A stretch of DNA of 64,000 nt from Diplolepis rosae (Eukaryota; Arthropoda; Insecta; Hymenoptera; Diplolepididae), in assembly GCA_030998225.1 (NCBI GenBank), contig JAPYXD010000679.1:1612001-1676000 (forward strand). Direction: 5' to 3'. The notes beneath the pieces are model-generated. The model had not been told where the DNA came from. It did not search any database and saw only the letters and a program-made list of their open reading frames with translations. Positions within the stretch are counted from its first letter, which is position 1. Every line of letters begins with the position of its first letter. Shown one piece after another: positions 39,126-51,044 of this stretch. Both the position numbers and the translations under genes were made by a program.

Positions 39126-41940
39126 GTGACTGCAATCAAAAAAAAAAGTCTTTTTTTGCGCCACGTTCTTAGTTTTCGAGATAATTCCAAGAGTTTCTCC
39201 AGAAATGGTTTCCTCGTGTCAAACTTTGTTAATTTTGGTTTCGCTCCGCAATCTCAAGTTTTAATTTATATTTTTATTAGTGTAGCACAACGTGACTGCA
39301 ATCAAAAACCAAAGTCTTTTTTCTCGCCACGTTCTTAGTTTTCCATATTATTCAAAGAGTTTTTCGACAAATGGCTTCCATGGGTCAAACTTTCCTAATT
39401 TTGGTTTCGCCCCGCAAAATCAAATTTTCATTTATATTTTTATTAATGTAGCACAATGTGACCGCAATCAAGAACAAAAGTCTTTTTTTATTCTCTGTTC
39501 TTAGTTTTCAAGATAATTTAAAGAGTTTGTCAACAAATGGCTTCCCTGTGTTAAACTTTCCTAATTTTGGTTTCGCCCCGCAAACTCAAATTTTAATTTA
39601 TATTCTTATTAATGTAGCACAATGTGACTGCAATCAAAACCCAAAGTCTTTTCTTGAGCCACGTCCTTAGATTTCAAGATAATTTACAGAGTTTGTCAAC
39701 AAATGGCTTCCCTGGGTCAAACTTTCCTAATTTTGGTTTCGCTCCGAAAACTCAAATTTTAATTTATATTTTATTAATGTAGCACAACGTGAAGGCAATC
39801 AAAAACCAAAGTCTTTCTGTGCGCCAAGTTCTTAGCTTTCGAGATAATTCAACGAGTTTTTCAACAAATGGCTTCCCTGGGTCAAACTTTACTAATTTTG
39901 GTTTCGCCCCGCAAACTAAAATTTTGATTAATATTTTTGTTAATGTAGCACTGCTTGACTGCAATCAAATACCAAAGTCTATTTTCTCGCCACGTTCTTA
40001 GTTTTCCAGATTATTCAAAGTGTTTTTCGAGAAATGGCTTCCCCGCGTCAAACTTTGTTAATTTTGGTTTCGCTCCGCAAACTCAAATTTTAGTTCATAT
40101 TTTTGTTAATGTAGCACAACGTGACTGCAATCAAAAACCAAAGTCTTTTTTGAGCCACGTCCTTAGATTTCAAGATAATTTACAGAGTTTGTCAACAAAT
40201 GGCTTCCCTGAGTCAAACTTTCCTAATTTTGGTGTCGCCCCGCAAACTCACATTTTAATTCATATTTTTATTAATGTTGCACAATCTGACTGCAATCAAA
40301 AACCAAAGTCTTTTTTGCTCTACGTTCTTAGTTTTCAATATAATTCAACGAGTTTTTCAACAAATGGCTTCCCTGGGTCAAACTTTCCTAATTTTGGTTT
40401 CGCTCCGCATACTTAAATTTTCATTAATATTCTTAATAATGTAGCACAACGTGACTGCAATCAAAAACCAAAGTCTTTTTTGCTCTACGTTCTTAGTTTT
40501 CAAGATAATTCAACGAGTTTTTCAACAAATGGCTTCCCTGGGTCAAACTTTCCTAATTTTGGTTTCGCCCCGCAAACTCAAATTTAAATTTATATTCTTA
40601 TTAATGTAGCACAATGTGACTGCAATCAAAAGCCAAAGTCTTTTCTTGAGCCACGTACTTAGATTTCAAGATAATTCACAGAGTTTGTCTACAAATGGCT
40701 TCCCCGTGTCAAACTTTGTTAATTTTGGTTTCGCTCCGCAAACTCAAGTTTTAATTTATATTTTTATTAGTGTAGCACAACGTGACTGCAATCAAAAACC
40801 AAAGTCTTTTTTCTCGCCACGTTCTTAGTTTTCGAGATAATTCAACGAGTTTGTCAACAAATGGCTTCCCTGGGTCAAACTTTCCTAATTTTGGTTTCGC
40901 CCCGCAAACTACAATTTTAATTCATATTTTTATTAATGTAGTACAACGTGTCTGCAATTAAAAACCAAAGTCTTTTTTTGCGCCACGTACATAGTTATCG
41001 AGATTATTCAAAGAGTTTTTCCAGAAATGGCTTCCCCGTGTCAAACTTTGTTAATTTTAGTTTCGCTCCGAAAACTCAAATTTTAATTTATATTTTATTA
41101 ATGTAGCACAATCTGACTGCAATCAAAAACCAAAGTCTTTCTTTGCGCCACGTTCTTAGTTTTCGAGATAATTCAACGAGTTTGTCAACAAATGGCTTCC
41201 CTGGGTCAAACTTTCCTAATTTTGGTTTCGCCCCGCAAACTCAAATTTTAATTTGTATTTTTATTAGTGTATCACAGCTTGACTGCAATCAAAATCCAAA
41301 GTCTTTTTTCTCGCCACGTTCTTAGTTTTCCAGATTATTCAAAGAGTTTTTCGAGAAATGGCTTCCCCGCGTCAAACTTTGTTAATTTTGGTTTCGCTCC
41401 GCAAACTCAAATTTTAATTCTTATTTTTATGAATGTAGCACAATGTGACGGCAATCAAAAACCAAAGTCATTTTTGAGCCACGTCCTTAGGTTTCAAGAT
41501 AATTTACAGAGTTTGTCTACAAATGACTTCCCTGAGTCAAACTTTCCTAATTTTGTTTTCGCCCCGCAAACTCAAATTTTAATTCATATTTTTAATATTG
41601 TAGCTCAATGTGACTGCAATCAAAAAGAAAAGTCTTTTTTGCGCCACGTCCTTAGTTTTCCAGATAATTCAAAGAGTTTGTCGAGAAATGGCGACCCCGC
41701 GTCAAACTTTGTTAATTTTGGTTTCGTTCCGCAAACTGAAATTTTAATTAATATTTTTATTAATGTAGCACAACGTGACTGCAATCAAAAACAAAAGTCT
41801 TTTTTCTAGCCACGTTCTTAATTTTCGAGATTATTCAAAGAGTTTTTCCAGAAATGGCTTCCCCGTGTCAAACTTTGTTAATTTTGGTTTCGTTCCGCAA
41901 ACTGAAATTTTAATTAATATTTTTATTAATGTGGCACAAC
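39126..41940 (+). repeat. Heterogeneous monomer domain III, related to 1-6.4 kb
   Basis: Monomers here pair with the first domain: 39292 with 3397, 39458 with 1904 and 3563, 39955-40416 with 4226-4687, and 41267-41809 with 5882-6424. Offsets vary (about 35.4-37.6 kb), so the copies have since gained or lost monomers. No inserted element is seen. Confidence 0.78.
39138..39147 (+). other. A10 tract at domain junction
   Basis: The usual CAATCAAAAACAAAAG stretch is here an unbroken run of ten A, in the first monomer after homology to the triplicated unit ends. It may mark the recombination junction, or may be a homopolymer variant. Confidence 0.55.
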
Positions 41941-42437
41941 GTGACGGCAATCAAAAACCAAAGTCCTTTTTGCGCAACGTTCTTAGTTTTCGAGATAATT
42001 CAAAGAATTTTTCCAGAAATGGCTTCCCTGGGTCAAACTTTCCTAATTTTGTTTTCGCTCCGCATACTTAAATTTTCATAAATATTATTAATAATATAGC
42101 ACAACGTGACTGCAATCAAAAACAAAAGTCTTTTTTTGCGCCACGTTCTTAGTTTTCGAGATAATTCAAAGAGTTTCTCCAGAAATGGCTTCCGTGGGTC
42201 AAACTTTCCTAATTTTGGTTTCGCCCCGCAAACTCAAATTCTAATTTATATTTTTATTAATGTAGCAGAACGTGACTGCAATCAAAAACCAAAGTCTTTT
42301 TTTGCGCCACGTTCTTAGTTTTCGAGATAATTCAAAGAGTTTTTCCAGAAATGGCTTCCCTGGGTCAAACTTTACTAATTTTGGTTTCGCCCCGCAAACT
42401 AAAATTTTGATTAATATTTTTGTTAATGTAGCACAAC
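41941..42437 (+). repeat. X module (3 monomers)
   Basis: Carries GCGCAACG, CTTCCGTGGGTC, GCAGAACGTG and ACTTTACTAATT in order. The first monomer has a shorter T run (AAGTCCTTTTTGCGC) and ATTATTAATAATATAG at its end, the latter shared with the module at 50548. The third is the TTTTTGTTAATG subtype. Confidence 0.8.
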
Positions 42438-43595
42438 GTGACTGCAATCAAAAACAAAAGTCTTTTTTCTAGCCACGTTCTTAGTTTTCGAGATTATTCA
42501 AAGTGTTTTTCCAGAAATGGCTTCCCCGTGTCAAACTTTGTTAATTTTAGTTTCGCTCCGAAAACTCAAATTTTAATTTATATTTTATTAATGTAGCACA
42601 ATCTGACTGCAATAAAAAACCAAAGTCTTTCTTTGCGCCACGTTCTTAGTTTTTCAGATAATTCAACGAGTTTGTCAACAAATGGCTTCCCTGGGTCAAA
42701 CTTTCCTAATTTTGGTTTCGCCCCACACATTCAAATTTTAATTTATATTTTTATTAATGTAGCACAATGTGACTGCAATCAAGAACAAAAGTCTTTTTTT
42801 ATTCTCTGTTCTTAGTTTCCAAGATAATTTAAAGAGTTTGTCAACAAATGACTTACCTGGGTCAAACTTTCCTAATTTTGGTTTCGCCCCGCAAACTAAA
42901 ATTTTGATTAATATTTTTATTAATGTAGCATAACGTGACTGCAATCACAAACAAAAGTCTTTTTTCTAGCCACGTTCTTTGTTTTCGAGATTATTCAAAG
43001 AGTTTTTCCAGAAATGGCTTCCCCGCGTCAAACTTTGTTAATTTTGGTTTCGCTCCGCAAACTCAAATTTTAATTCTTATTTTTATGAATGTAGCACAAT
43101 GTGACTACAATCAAAAACCAAAGTCTTTTTGAGCCACGTCCTTAGATTTCAAGATAATTTACAGAGTTTGTCTACAAATGGCTTCCCTGAGTCAAACTTT
43201 CCTAATTTTGTTTTCGCCCCGCAAACTCAAATTGTAATTAATATTTTTAATATTGTAGCACAATGTGACTGCAATCAAAATCCAAAGTCTTTTTTGAGCC
43301 ACGTCATTAGATTTCAAGATACTTTACAGAGTTTTTCCAGAAATGGCTTCCCCGTGTCAAACTTTGTTAATTTTGGTTTCGTTCCGCAAACTGAAATTTT
43401 AATTAATATTTTTATTAATGTGGCACAACGTGACTGCAATCAAAAACAAAAGTCTTTTTTCTAGCCACGTTCTTAATTTTCGAGATTATTCAAAGAGTTT
43501 TTCCAGAAATGGCTTCCCCGTGTCAAACTTTGTTAATTTTGGTTTCGTTCCGCAAACTGAAATTTTAATTAATATTTTTATTAATGTGGCACAAC

Positions 43596-44092
43596 GTGAC
43601 GGCAATCAAAAACCAAAGTCTTTTTTGAGCCACGTTCTTAGTTTTCAAGATACTTAACAGAGTTTTTCCAGAAATGGCTTCCCTGGGTCAAACTTTCCTA
43701 ATTTTGTTTTCGCTCCGCATACTTAAATTTTCATAAATATTCTTAATAATATAGCACAACGTGACTGCAATCAAAAACAAAAGTCTTTTTTTGCGCCACG
43801 TTCTTAGTTTTCGAGATAATTCAAAGAGTTTCTCCAGAAATGGCTTCCGTGGGTCAAACTTTCCTAATTTTGGTTTCGCCCCGCAAACTCAAATTCTAAT
43901 TTATATTTTTATTAATGTAGCAGAACGTGACTGCAATCAAAAACCAAAGTCTTTTTTTGCGCCACGTTCTTAGTTTTCGAGATAATTCAAAGAGTTTTTC
44001 CAGAAATGGCTTCCCTGGGTCAAACTTTACTAATTTTGGTTTCGCCCCGCAAACTAAAATTTTGAATAATATTTTTATTAATGTAGCACAAC
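43596..44092 (+). repeat. X module, GAATAATA subtype
   Basis: The first monomer is a hybrid with GAGCCACG and CAAGATACTTAACAGAG in place of GCGCAACG. The third ends TTTTGAATAATATTTTT, as in the modules at 50548 and 55676. It lies 10 monomers after the previous module. Confidence 0.78.
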
Positions 44093-47000
44093 GTGACTGC
44101 AATAAAAACCAATGTCTTCTTTGAGCCACGTCCTTAGATTTCAAGATAATTTACAGAGTTTGTCAACAAATGGCTTCCCCGTGTGAAACTTTGTTAATTT
44201 TAGCTTCGCTCCGAAAACTCAAATTTTAATTTATATTTTATTAATGTAGCACATTCTCACTGCAATAAAAAACCAAAGTCTTTTTTTGCGCCACGTTCTT
44301 AGTTTTCGAGATTATTCAAAGAGTTTTTCCAGAAATGGCTTCCCCGCGTGAAACTTTGTTAATTTTCGTTTTGCTCCGTAAACTCAAATTTTAATTTATA
44401 TTTTTATTAATTTAGCACAACCTGACTGCAATCACAAACCAAAGTCCTTTTTTATTTCCTTTTCTTAGTTTCCAAGATAATTTAAAGAGTTTGTCAACAA
44501 ATGACTTCCCTGGGTCAAACTTTCCTAATTTTCGTTTCGCCCCACAAACTCAAATTCTAATTTATATTTTTATTAATGTAGCAGAACGTGACTGCAATCA
44601 AAAACCAAAGTCTTTTTTTGCGCCACGTTCTTAGTTTTCAAGATAATTCAACGAGTTTGTCAACAAATGGCTTCCCTGGGTCAAACTTTCCTAATTTTGG
44701 TTTCGCCCCACACATTCAAATTTTAATTTATATTTTTATTAATGTAGCACAATGTGACTGCAATCAAGAACAAAAGTCTTTTTTTATTCTCTGTTCTTAG
44801 TTTTCAAGATAATTTAAAGAGTTTGTCAACAAATGGCTTCCCTGTGTTAAACTTTCCTAATTTTGGTTTCGCCCCGCAAACTCAAATTTTAATTTATATT
44901 CTTATTAATGTAGCACAATGTGACTGCAATCAAAACCCAAAGTCTTTCTGTGCGCCAAGTTCTTAGCTTTCGAGATAATTCAACGAGTTTTTCAACAAAT
45001 GGCTTCCCTGGGTCAAACTTTACTAATTTTGGTTTCGCCCCGCAAACTAAAATTTTGATTAATATTTTTGTTAATGTAGCACAACGTGACTGCAATCAAA
45101 AACCAAAGTCTTTTTTCTAGCCCCGTTCTTAGTTTTCAAAATTATTCAAAGAGTTTTTCCAGAAATGGCTTCCCCGTGTCAAACTTTGTTAATTTTGGTT
45201 TCGTTCCGCAAACTGAAATTTTAATTAATATTTTTATTAATGTGGCACAACGTGACGGCAATCAAAAACCAAAGTCCTTTTTGCGCAACGTTCTTAGTTT
45301 TCGAGATAATTCAAAGAATTTTTCCAGAAATGGCTTCCCTGTGTCAAACTTTGTTAATTTTGGTTTCGCTCCGCAAACTCAAATTTTAATTCATATTTTT
45401 ATGAATGTAGCACAATGTGACTGCAATAAAAAACCAAAGTCTTCTTTTGCGCCACGTTCTTAGTTTTCGAGATAATTCAAAGAGTTTCTCCAGAAAAGGT
45501 TTCCCTGTGTCAAACTTTGTTAATTTTCATTTTCCTCTGCAAACTCAAATTTTAATTTATATTTTTATTAATGTAGCATAAAGTTACTGCAATTAAAACC
45601 AAAGTCTTTTTTCTCGCCACGTTCTTAGTTTTCGAAATTATTCAAAGAGTTTTTCCCGAAATGGTTTCCCCGCGTGAAACTTTGTTAATTTTCGTTTTGC
45701 TCCGTAAACTCAAATTTTAATTTATATTTTTATTAATGTAGCACAACCTGACTGCAATCACAAACCAAGTCCTTTTTTATTTCCTTTTCTTAGTTTCCAA
45801 GATAATTTAAAGAGTTTGTCAACAAATGACTTCCCTGGGTCAAACGTTCCTAATTTTGGTTTCGCCCCGCAAACTAAAATTTTGATTAATATTTTTATTA
45901 ATGTAGCACAACGTGACTGCAATCAGAAACAAAAGTCTTTTTTTCTGGCCACGTTCTTAGTTTTCGAGATTATTCAAAGAGTTTTTCCAGAAATGGCTTC
46001 CCCGTGTCAAACTTTGTTAATTTTGGTTTCCTGCGCAAACTGAAATTTTAATTAATATTTTTATTAATGTGGCACAACGAGACGGCAATCAAAAACCAAA
46101 GTCTTTTTTTGCGCAACGTTCTTAGTTTTCGAGATAATTCAAAGAATTTTTCCAGAAATGGCTTCCCTGGGTCAAACTTTCCTAATTTTGGTGTCGCTCC
46201 GCATACTTAAATTTTCATTAATATTCTTAACAATGTAGCACAAAGTTACTGCAATCAAAACCAAAGTCTTTTTTCTCGCCACGTTCTTAGTTTTCAAAAT
46301 TATTCAAAGAGTTTTTCCAGAAATGGCTTCCCCGTGTCAAACTTTGTTAATTTTGGTTTCGCTCCGCAAACTCAAATTTTAATTAATATTTTTATTAATG
46401 TGGCACAACGTGACTGCAATCAGAAACCGAAGTCTTTTTTCGCGCCACGTTCTTAGTTTTCGAGATAATTCAAAGAATTTTTACAGAAATGGCTTCCCTG
46501 TGTCAAACTTGTTTAATTTTGGTTTCGCTCTACAAACTTAAATTTTAATTCATATTTTTAATAATGTAGCACAATGTGACTGCAATGAAAAACCAAAGTC
46601 TTTTTTGCGCCACGTTCTTAGTTTTCGAGATAATTCAACGAGTTTGTCAACAAATGGCTTCCCTGGGTCAAACTTTCCTAATTTTGGTGTCGCCCCGCAA
46701 ACTCACATTTTAATTCATATTTTTATTAATGTAGCACAATCTGACTGCAATCAAAAACCAAAGTCTTTTTTGCTCCACGTTCTTAGTTTTCAAGATAATT
46801 CAACGAGTTTTTCAACAAATGGCTTCCCTGGGTCAAACTTTCCTAATTTTGGTTTCTCTCCGCATACATAAATTTTCATTAATATTCTTAATAATGTAGC
46901 ACAACGTGACTGCAATCAAAAACAAAAGTCTTTTTTTATTCTCTGTTCTTAGTTTTCAAGATAATTTAAAGAGTTTGTCAACAAATGGCTTCCCTGTGTT

Positions 47001-49055
47001 AAACTTTCCTAATTTTGTTATCGCTCCGCATACTTAAATTTTCATTAATATTCTTATGAATGTAGCACAATGTGACTGCAATCAAAAACAAAGGCTTTTT
47101 TGAGCCACGTCCTTAGATTTCAAGATAATTTACAGAGTTTGTCAACAAATGGCTTCCCTGGGTCAAACTTTGTTAATTTTGGTTTCGCTCCGCAAACTCA
47201 AATTTTAATTCATATTTTTATGAATGTAGCACAATGTGACTGCAATCAAAAACCAAAGTCTTTTTTGAGCCACGTCCTTAGATTTCAAGATAATTTACAG
47301 AGTTTGTCAACAAATGGCTTCCCTGAGTCAAACTTTCCTAATTTTGGTGTCGCCCCGCAAACTCACATTTTAATTCATATTTTTATTAATGTTGCACAAT
47401 CTGACTGCAATCAAAAACCAAAGTCTTTTTTGCTCTACGTTCTTAGTTTTCAAGATAATTCAACGAGCTTTTCAACAAATTGCTTCCCGGGGTCAAACTT
47501 TCCTAATTTTGGTTTCGCTCCGCATACTTAAATTTTCATTAATATTCTTAATAATGTAGCACAACGTGACTGCAATCACAAACCAAAGTCTTTTTTTATT
47601 CTCTGTTCTTAGTTTTCAAGATAATTTAAAGAGTTTGTCAACAAATGGCTTCCCTGTGTTAAACTTTCCTAATTTTGGTTTCGCCCCGCAAACTCAAATT
47701 TAAATTTATATTCTTATTAATGTAGCACAATGTGACTGCAATCAAAAGCCAAAGTCTTTTCTTGAGCCACGTCCTTAGATTTCAAGATAATTTACAGAGT
47801 TTGTCAACAAATGTCTTCCCCGTGTCAAACTTTGTTAATTTTGGTTTCGCTCCGCAATCTCAAATTTTAATTTACATTTTTATTAATGTAGCACAAAGTT
47901 ACTGCAATCAAAAACCAAAGTATTTTTTCTCGCCACGTTCTTAGTTTTCGAGATAATTCAACGAGTTTGTCAACAAATGGCTTCCCTGGGTCAAACTTTC
48001 CTAATTTTGGTTTCGCCCCGCAAACTACAATTTTAATTCATATTTTTATTAATGTAGAACAACGTGACTGCAATTAAAAACCAAAGTCTTTTTTTGCGCC
48101 ACGTACATAGTTTTCGAGATAATTCAAAGAGTTTTTCCAGAAATGGCTTCCCCGTGTGAAACTTTGTTAATTTTAGTTTCGCTCCGAAAACTCAAATTTT
48201 AATTTATATTTTATTAATGTAGCACAATCTGACTGCAATCAAAAACCAAAGTCTTTCTTTGCGCCACGTTCTTAGTTTTCGAGATAATTCAACGAGTTTG
48301 TCAACAAATGGCTTCCCTGGGTCAAACTTTCCTAATTTTGGTTTCGCCCCGCAAACTCAAATTTTAATTTGTATTTTTATTAGTGTATAACAGCTAGACT
48401 GCAATAAAAATCAAAAGTCTTTTTTCTAGCCACGTTCTTAGTTTTCCAGATTATTCAAAGAGTTTTTCGAGAAATGGCTTCCCCGCGTCAAACTTTGTTA
48501 ATTTTGGTTTCGCTCCGCAAACTCAAATTTTAATTCTTATTTTTATGAATGTAGCACAATGTGACTGCAATCAAAAACCAAAGTCTTTTTGAGCCACGTC
48601 CTTAGGTTTCAAGATAATTTACAGAGTTTGTCTACATATGGCTTCCCTGAGTCAAACTTTCCTAATTTTCTTTTCGCCCCGCAAACTCAAATTTTAATTC
48701 ATATTTTTAATAATGTAGCACAATGTGATTGCAATCAGAAACAAAAGTCTTTTTTGCGCCACGTTCTTAGTTTTCGAGATTATTCAAAGAGTTTTTCCAG
48801 AAATGGCTTCCCCGTGTCAAACTTTGTTAATTTTGGTTTCGCTCCGCAAACTGAAATTTTAATTAATATTTTTATTAATGTAGCACAACGTGACTGCAAT
48901 CAAAAACAAAAGTCTTTTTTCTAGCCACGTTCTTAGTTTTCGAGATTATTCAAAGAGTTTTTCCAGAAATGGCTTCCCCGTGTCAAACTTTGTTAATTTT
49001 GGTTTCGTTCCGCAAACTGAAATTTTAATTAATATTTTTATTAATGTGGCACAAC
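44093..49055 (+). repeat. Mixed monomers, including a relative of the 52.9 kb unit
   Basis: About 30 monomers. The stretch 45576-46560 shares with the later large unit the CATAAAGTTACTGCAATTAAAA monomer (written here in two parts: CATAAAGTTACTGC and AATTAAAACC), the 2-bp-shorter CACAAACCAAGTCC, CTGGCCACG, CAGAAACCGAAG, and the AACTTGTTTAATTTTGG and CTCTACAAAC monomer. The stretch 47100-47531 repeats the 4.4-4.7 and 40.1-40.4 kb monomers. Nothing other than satellite is found. Confidence 0.75.
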
Positions 49056-49553
49056 GTGACGGCAATCAAAAACCAAAGTCTTTTTTTGCGCAACGTTCTT
49101 AGTTTTCGAGATAATTCAAAGAATTTTTCCAGAAATGGCTTCCCTGGGTCAAACTTTCCTAATTTTGTTTTCGCTCCGCATACTTAAATTTTCATAAATA
49201 TTCTTAATAATATAGCACAACGTGACTGCAATCAAAAACAAAAGTCTTTTTTTGCGCCACGTTCTTAGTTTTCGAGATAATTCAAAGAGTTTCTCCAGAA
49301 ATGGCTTCCGTGGGTCAAACTTTCCTAATTTTGGTTTCGCCCCGCAAACTCAAATTCTAATTTATATTTTTATTAATGTAGCAGAACGTGACTGCAATCA
49401 AAAACCAAAGTCTTTTTTTGCGCCACGTTCTTAGTTTTCGAGATAATTCAAAGAGTTTTTCCAGAAATGGCTTCCCTGGGTCAAACTTTACTAATTTTGG
49501 TTTCGCCCCGCAAACTAAAATTTTGATTAATATTTTTGTTAATGTAGCACAAC
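49056..49553 (+). repeat. X module (TTTTTGTTAATG subtype)
   Basis: A complete module, very close in sequence to the one at 8532. A strongly diverged monomer follows at about 49715. Confidence 0.8.
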
Positions 49554-49714
49554 GTGACTGCAATCAAAAACAAAAGTCTTTTTTCTAGCCACGTTCTTAG
49601 TTTTCGAGATTATTCAAAGAGTTTTTCCAGAAATGGCTTCCCCGTGTCAAACTTTGTTAATTTTAGTTTCGCTCCGAAAACTCAAATTTTAATTTATATT
49701 TTATTAATGTAGCA

Positions 49715-49800
49715 CAAAATGAATGCAATAAAAAACAAAAGTATTTCTTTGCGACAGGTTCTTATCTTTCTATATAATACAACGAGTTTTTCAACAAATG
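49715..49800 (+). repeat. Diverged part of a satellite monomer
   Basis: A cluster of roughly nine or more changes from related monomers such as that at 14.3 kb: GCACAAAATGAATGC, AAAGTATTTC, GCGACAGG, CTTATCTTTCTATATAATAC. Flanking monomers are normal, so the changes are concentrated in about 80 bp. Confidence 0.75.
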
Positions 49801-50547
49801 GCTTCCCTGGGTCAAACTTTCCTAATTTTGGTTTCGCCCCGCAAACTCACATTTTAATTCATATTTTTATTAATGTAGCACAATGTGACTGCAATCAAAA
49901 ACGAAAGTCTTTTTTTATTCTCTGTTCTTAGTTTCCAAGATAATTTAAAGAGTTTGTCAACAAATGACTTCCCTGGGTCAAACTTTCCTAATTTTGGTTT
50001 CGCCCCGCAAACTAAAATTTTGATTAATATTTTTATTAATGTAGCATAACGTGACTGCAATCAAAAACAAAAGTCTTTTTTCTAGCCACGTTCTTAGTTT
50101 TCGAGATTATTCAAAGAGTTTTTCCAGAAATGGCTTCCCCGCGTCAAACTTTGTTAATTTTGGTTTCTCTCCGCAAACTCAAATTTTAATTCTTATTTTT
50201 ATGAATGTAGCACAATGTGACTGCAATCAAAAACCAAAGTCTTTTTTGAGCCACGTCCTTAGATTTCAAGATAATTTACAGAGTTTCTCCAGAAATGGCT
50301 TCCGTGGGTCAATCTTTCCTAATTTTGGTTTCGCCCCGCAAACTCAAATTCTAATTAATATTTTTATTAATGTAGCACAACGTGACTGCAATCAAAAACA
50401 AAAGTCTTTTTTCTAGCCACGTTCTTAGTTTTCGAGATTATTCAAAGAGTTTTTCCAGAAATGGCTTCCCCGTGTCAAACTTTGTTAATTTTGGTTTCGT
50501 TCCGCAAACTGAAATTTTAATTAATATTTTTATTAATGTGGCACAAC

Positions 50548-51044
50548 GTGACGGCAATCAAAAACCAAAGTCTTTTTTGAGCCACGTTCTTAGTTTTCGA
50601 GATAATTTGAAGAATTTTTCCAGAAATGGCTTCCCTGGGTCAAACTTTCCTAATTTTGTTTTCGCTCCGCATACTTAAATTTTCATAAATATTATTAATA
50701 ATATAGCACAACGTGACTGCAATCAAAAACAAAAGTCTTTTTTTGCGCCACGTTCTTAGTTTTCGAGATAATTCAAAGAGTTTCTCCAGAAATGGCTTCC
50801 GTGGGTCAAACTTTCCTAATTTTGGTTTCGCCCCGCAAACTCAAATTCTAATTTATATTTTTATTAATGTAGCAGAACGTGACTGCAATCAAAAACCAAA
50901 GTCTTTTTTTGCGCCACGTTCTTAGTTTTCGAGATAATTCAAAGAGTTTTTCCAGAAATGGCTTCCCTGGGTCAAACTTTACTAATTTTGGTTTCGCCCC
51001 GCAAACTAAAATTTTGAATAATATTTTTATTAATGTAGCACAAC
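50548..51044 (+). repeat. X module, start of a fourth 13-mer-like segment
   Basis: The module is followed by monomers resembling 13-mer copy 3, including the GGTGTCGCCCCGCAAACTCAC monomer and CAACGTC near 51895, but with two extra monomers inserted. It is the closest relative of the 13-mer outside the 6-21 kb region. Confidence 0.72.

Noticed and set aside
28232..39172. The offset of about 8770 bp seen both for 6.4-9 versus 15.2-17.7 kb and for 28.2-30.4 versus 37-39.2 kb as one shared superperiod
   Set aside because: The first pair are 13-mer segments and the second are copies 1 and 3 of the 4-kb unit (4634 plus 4137). Both happen to equal 53 monomers; the sequences involved are different.
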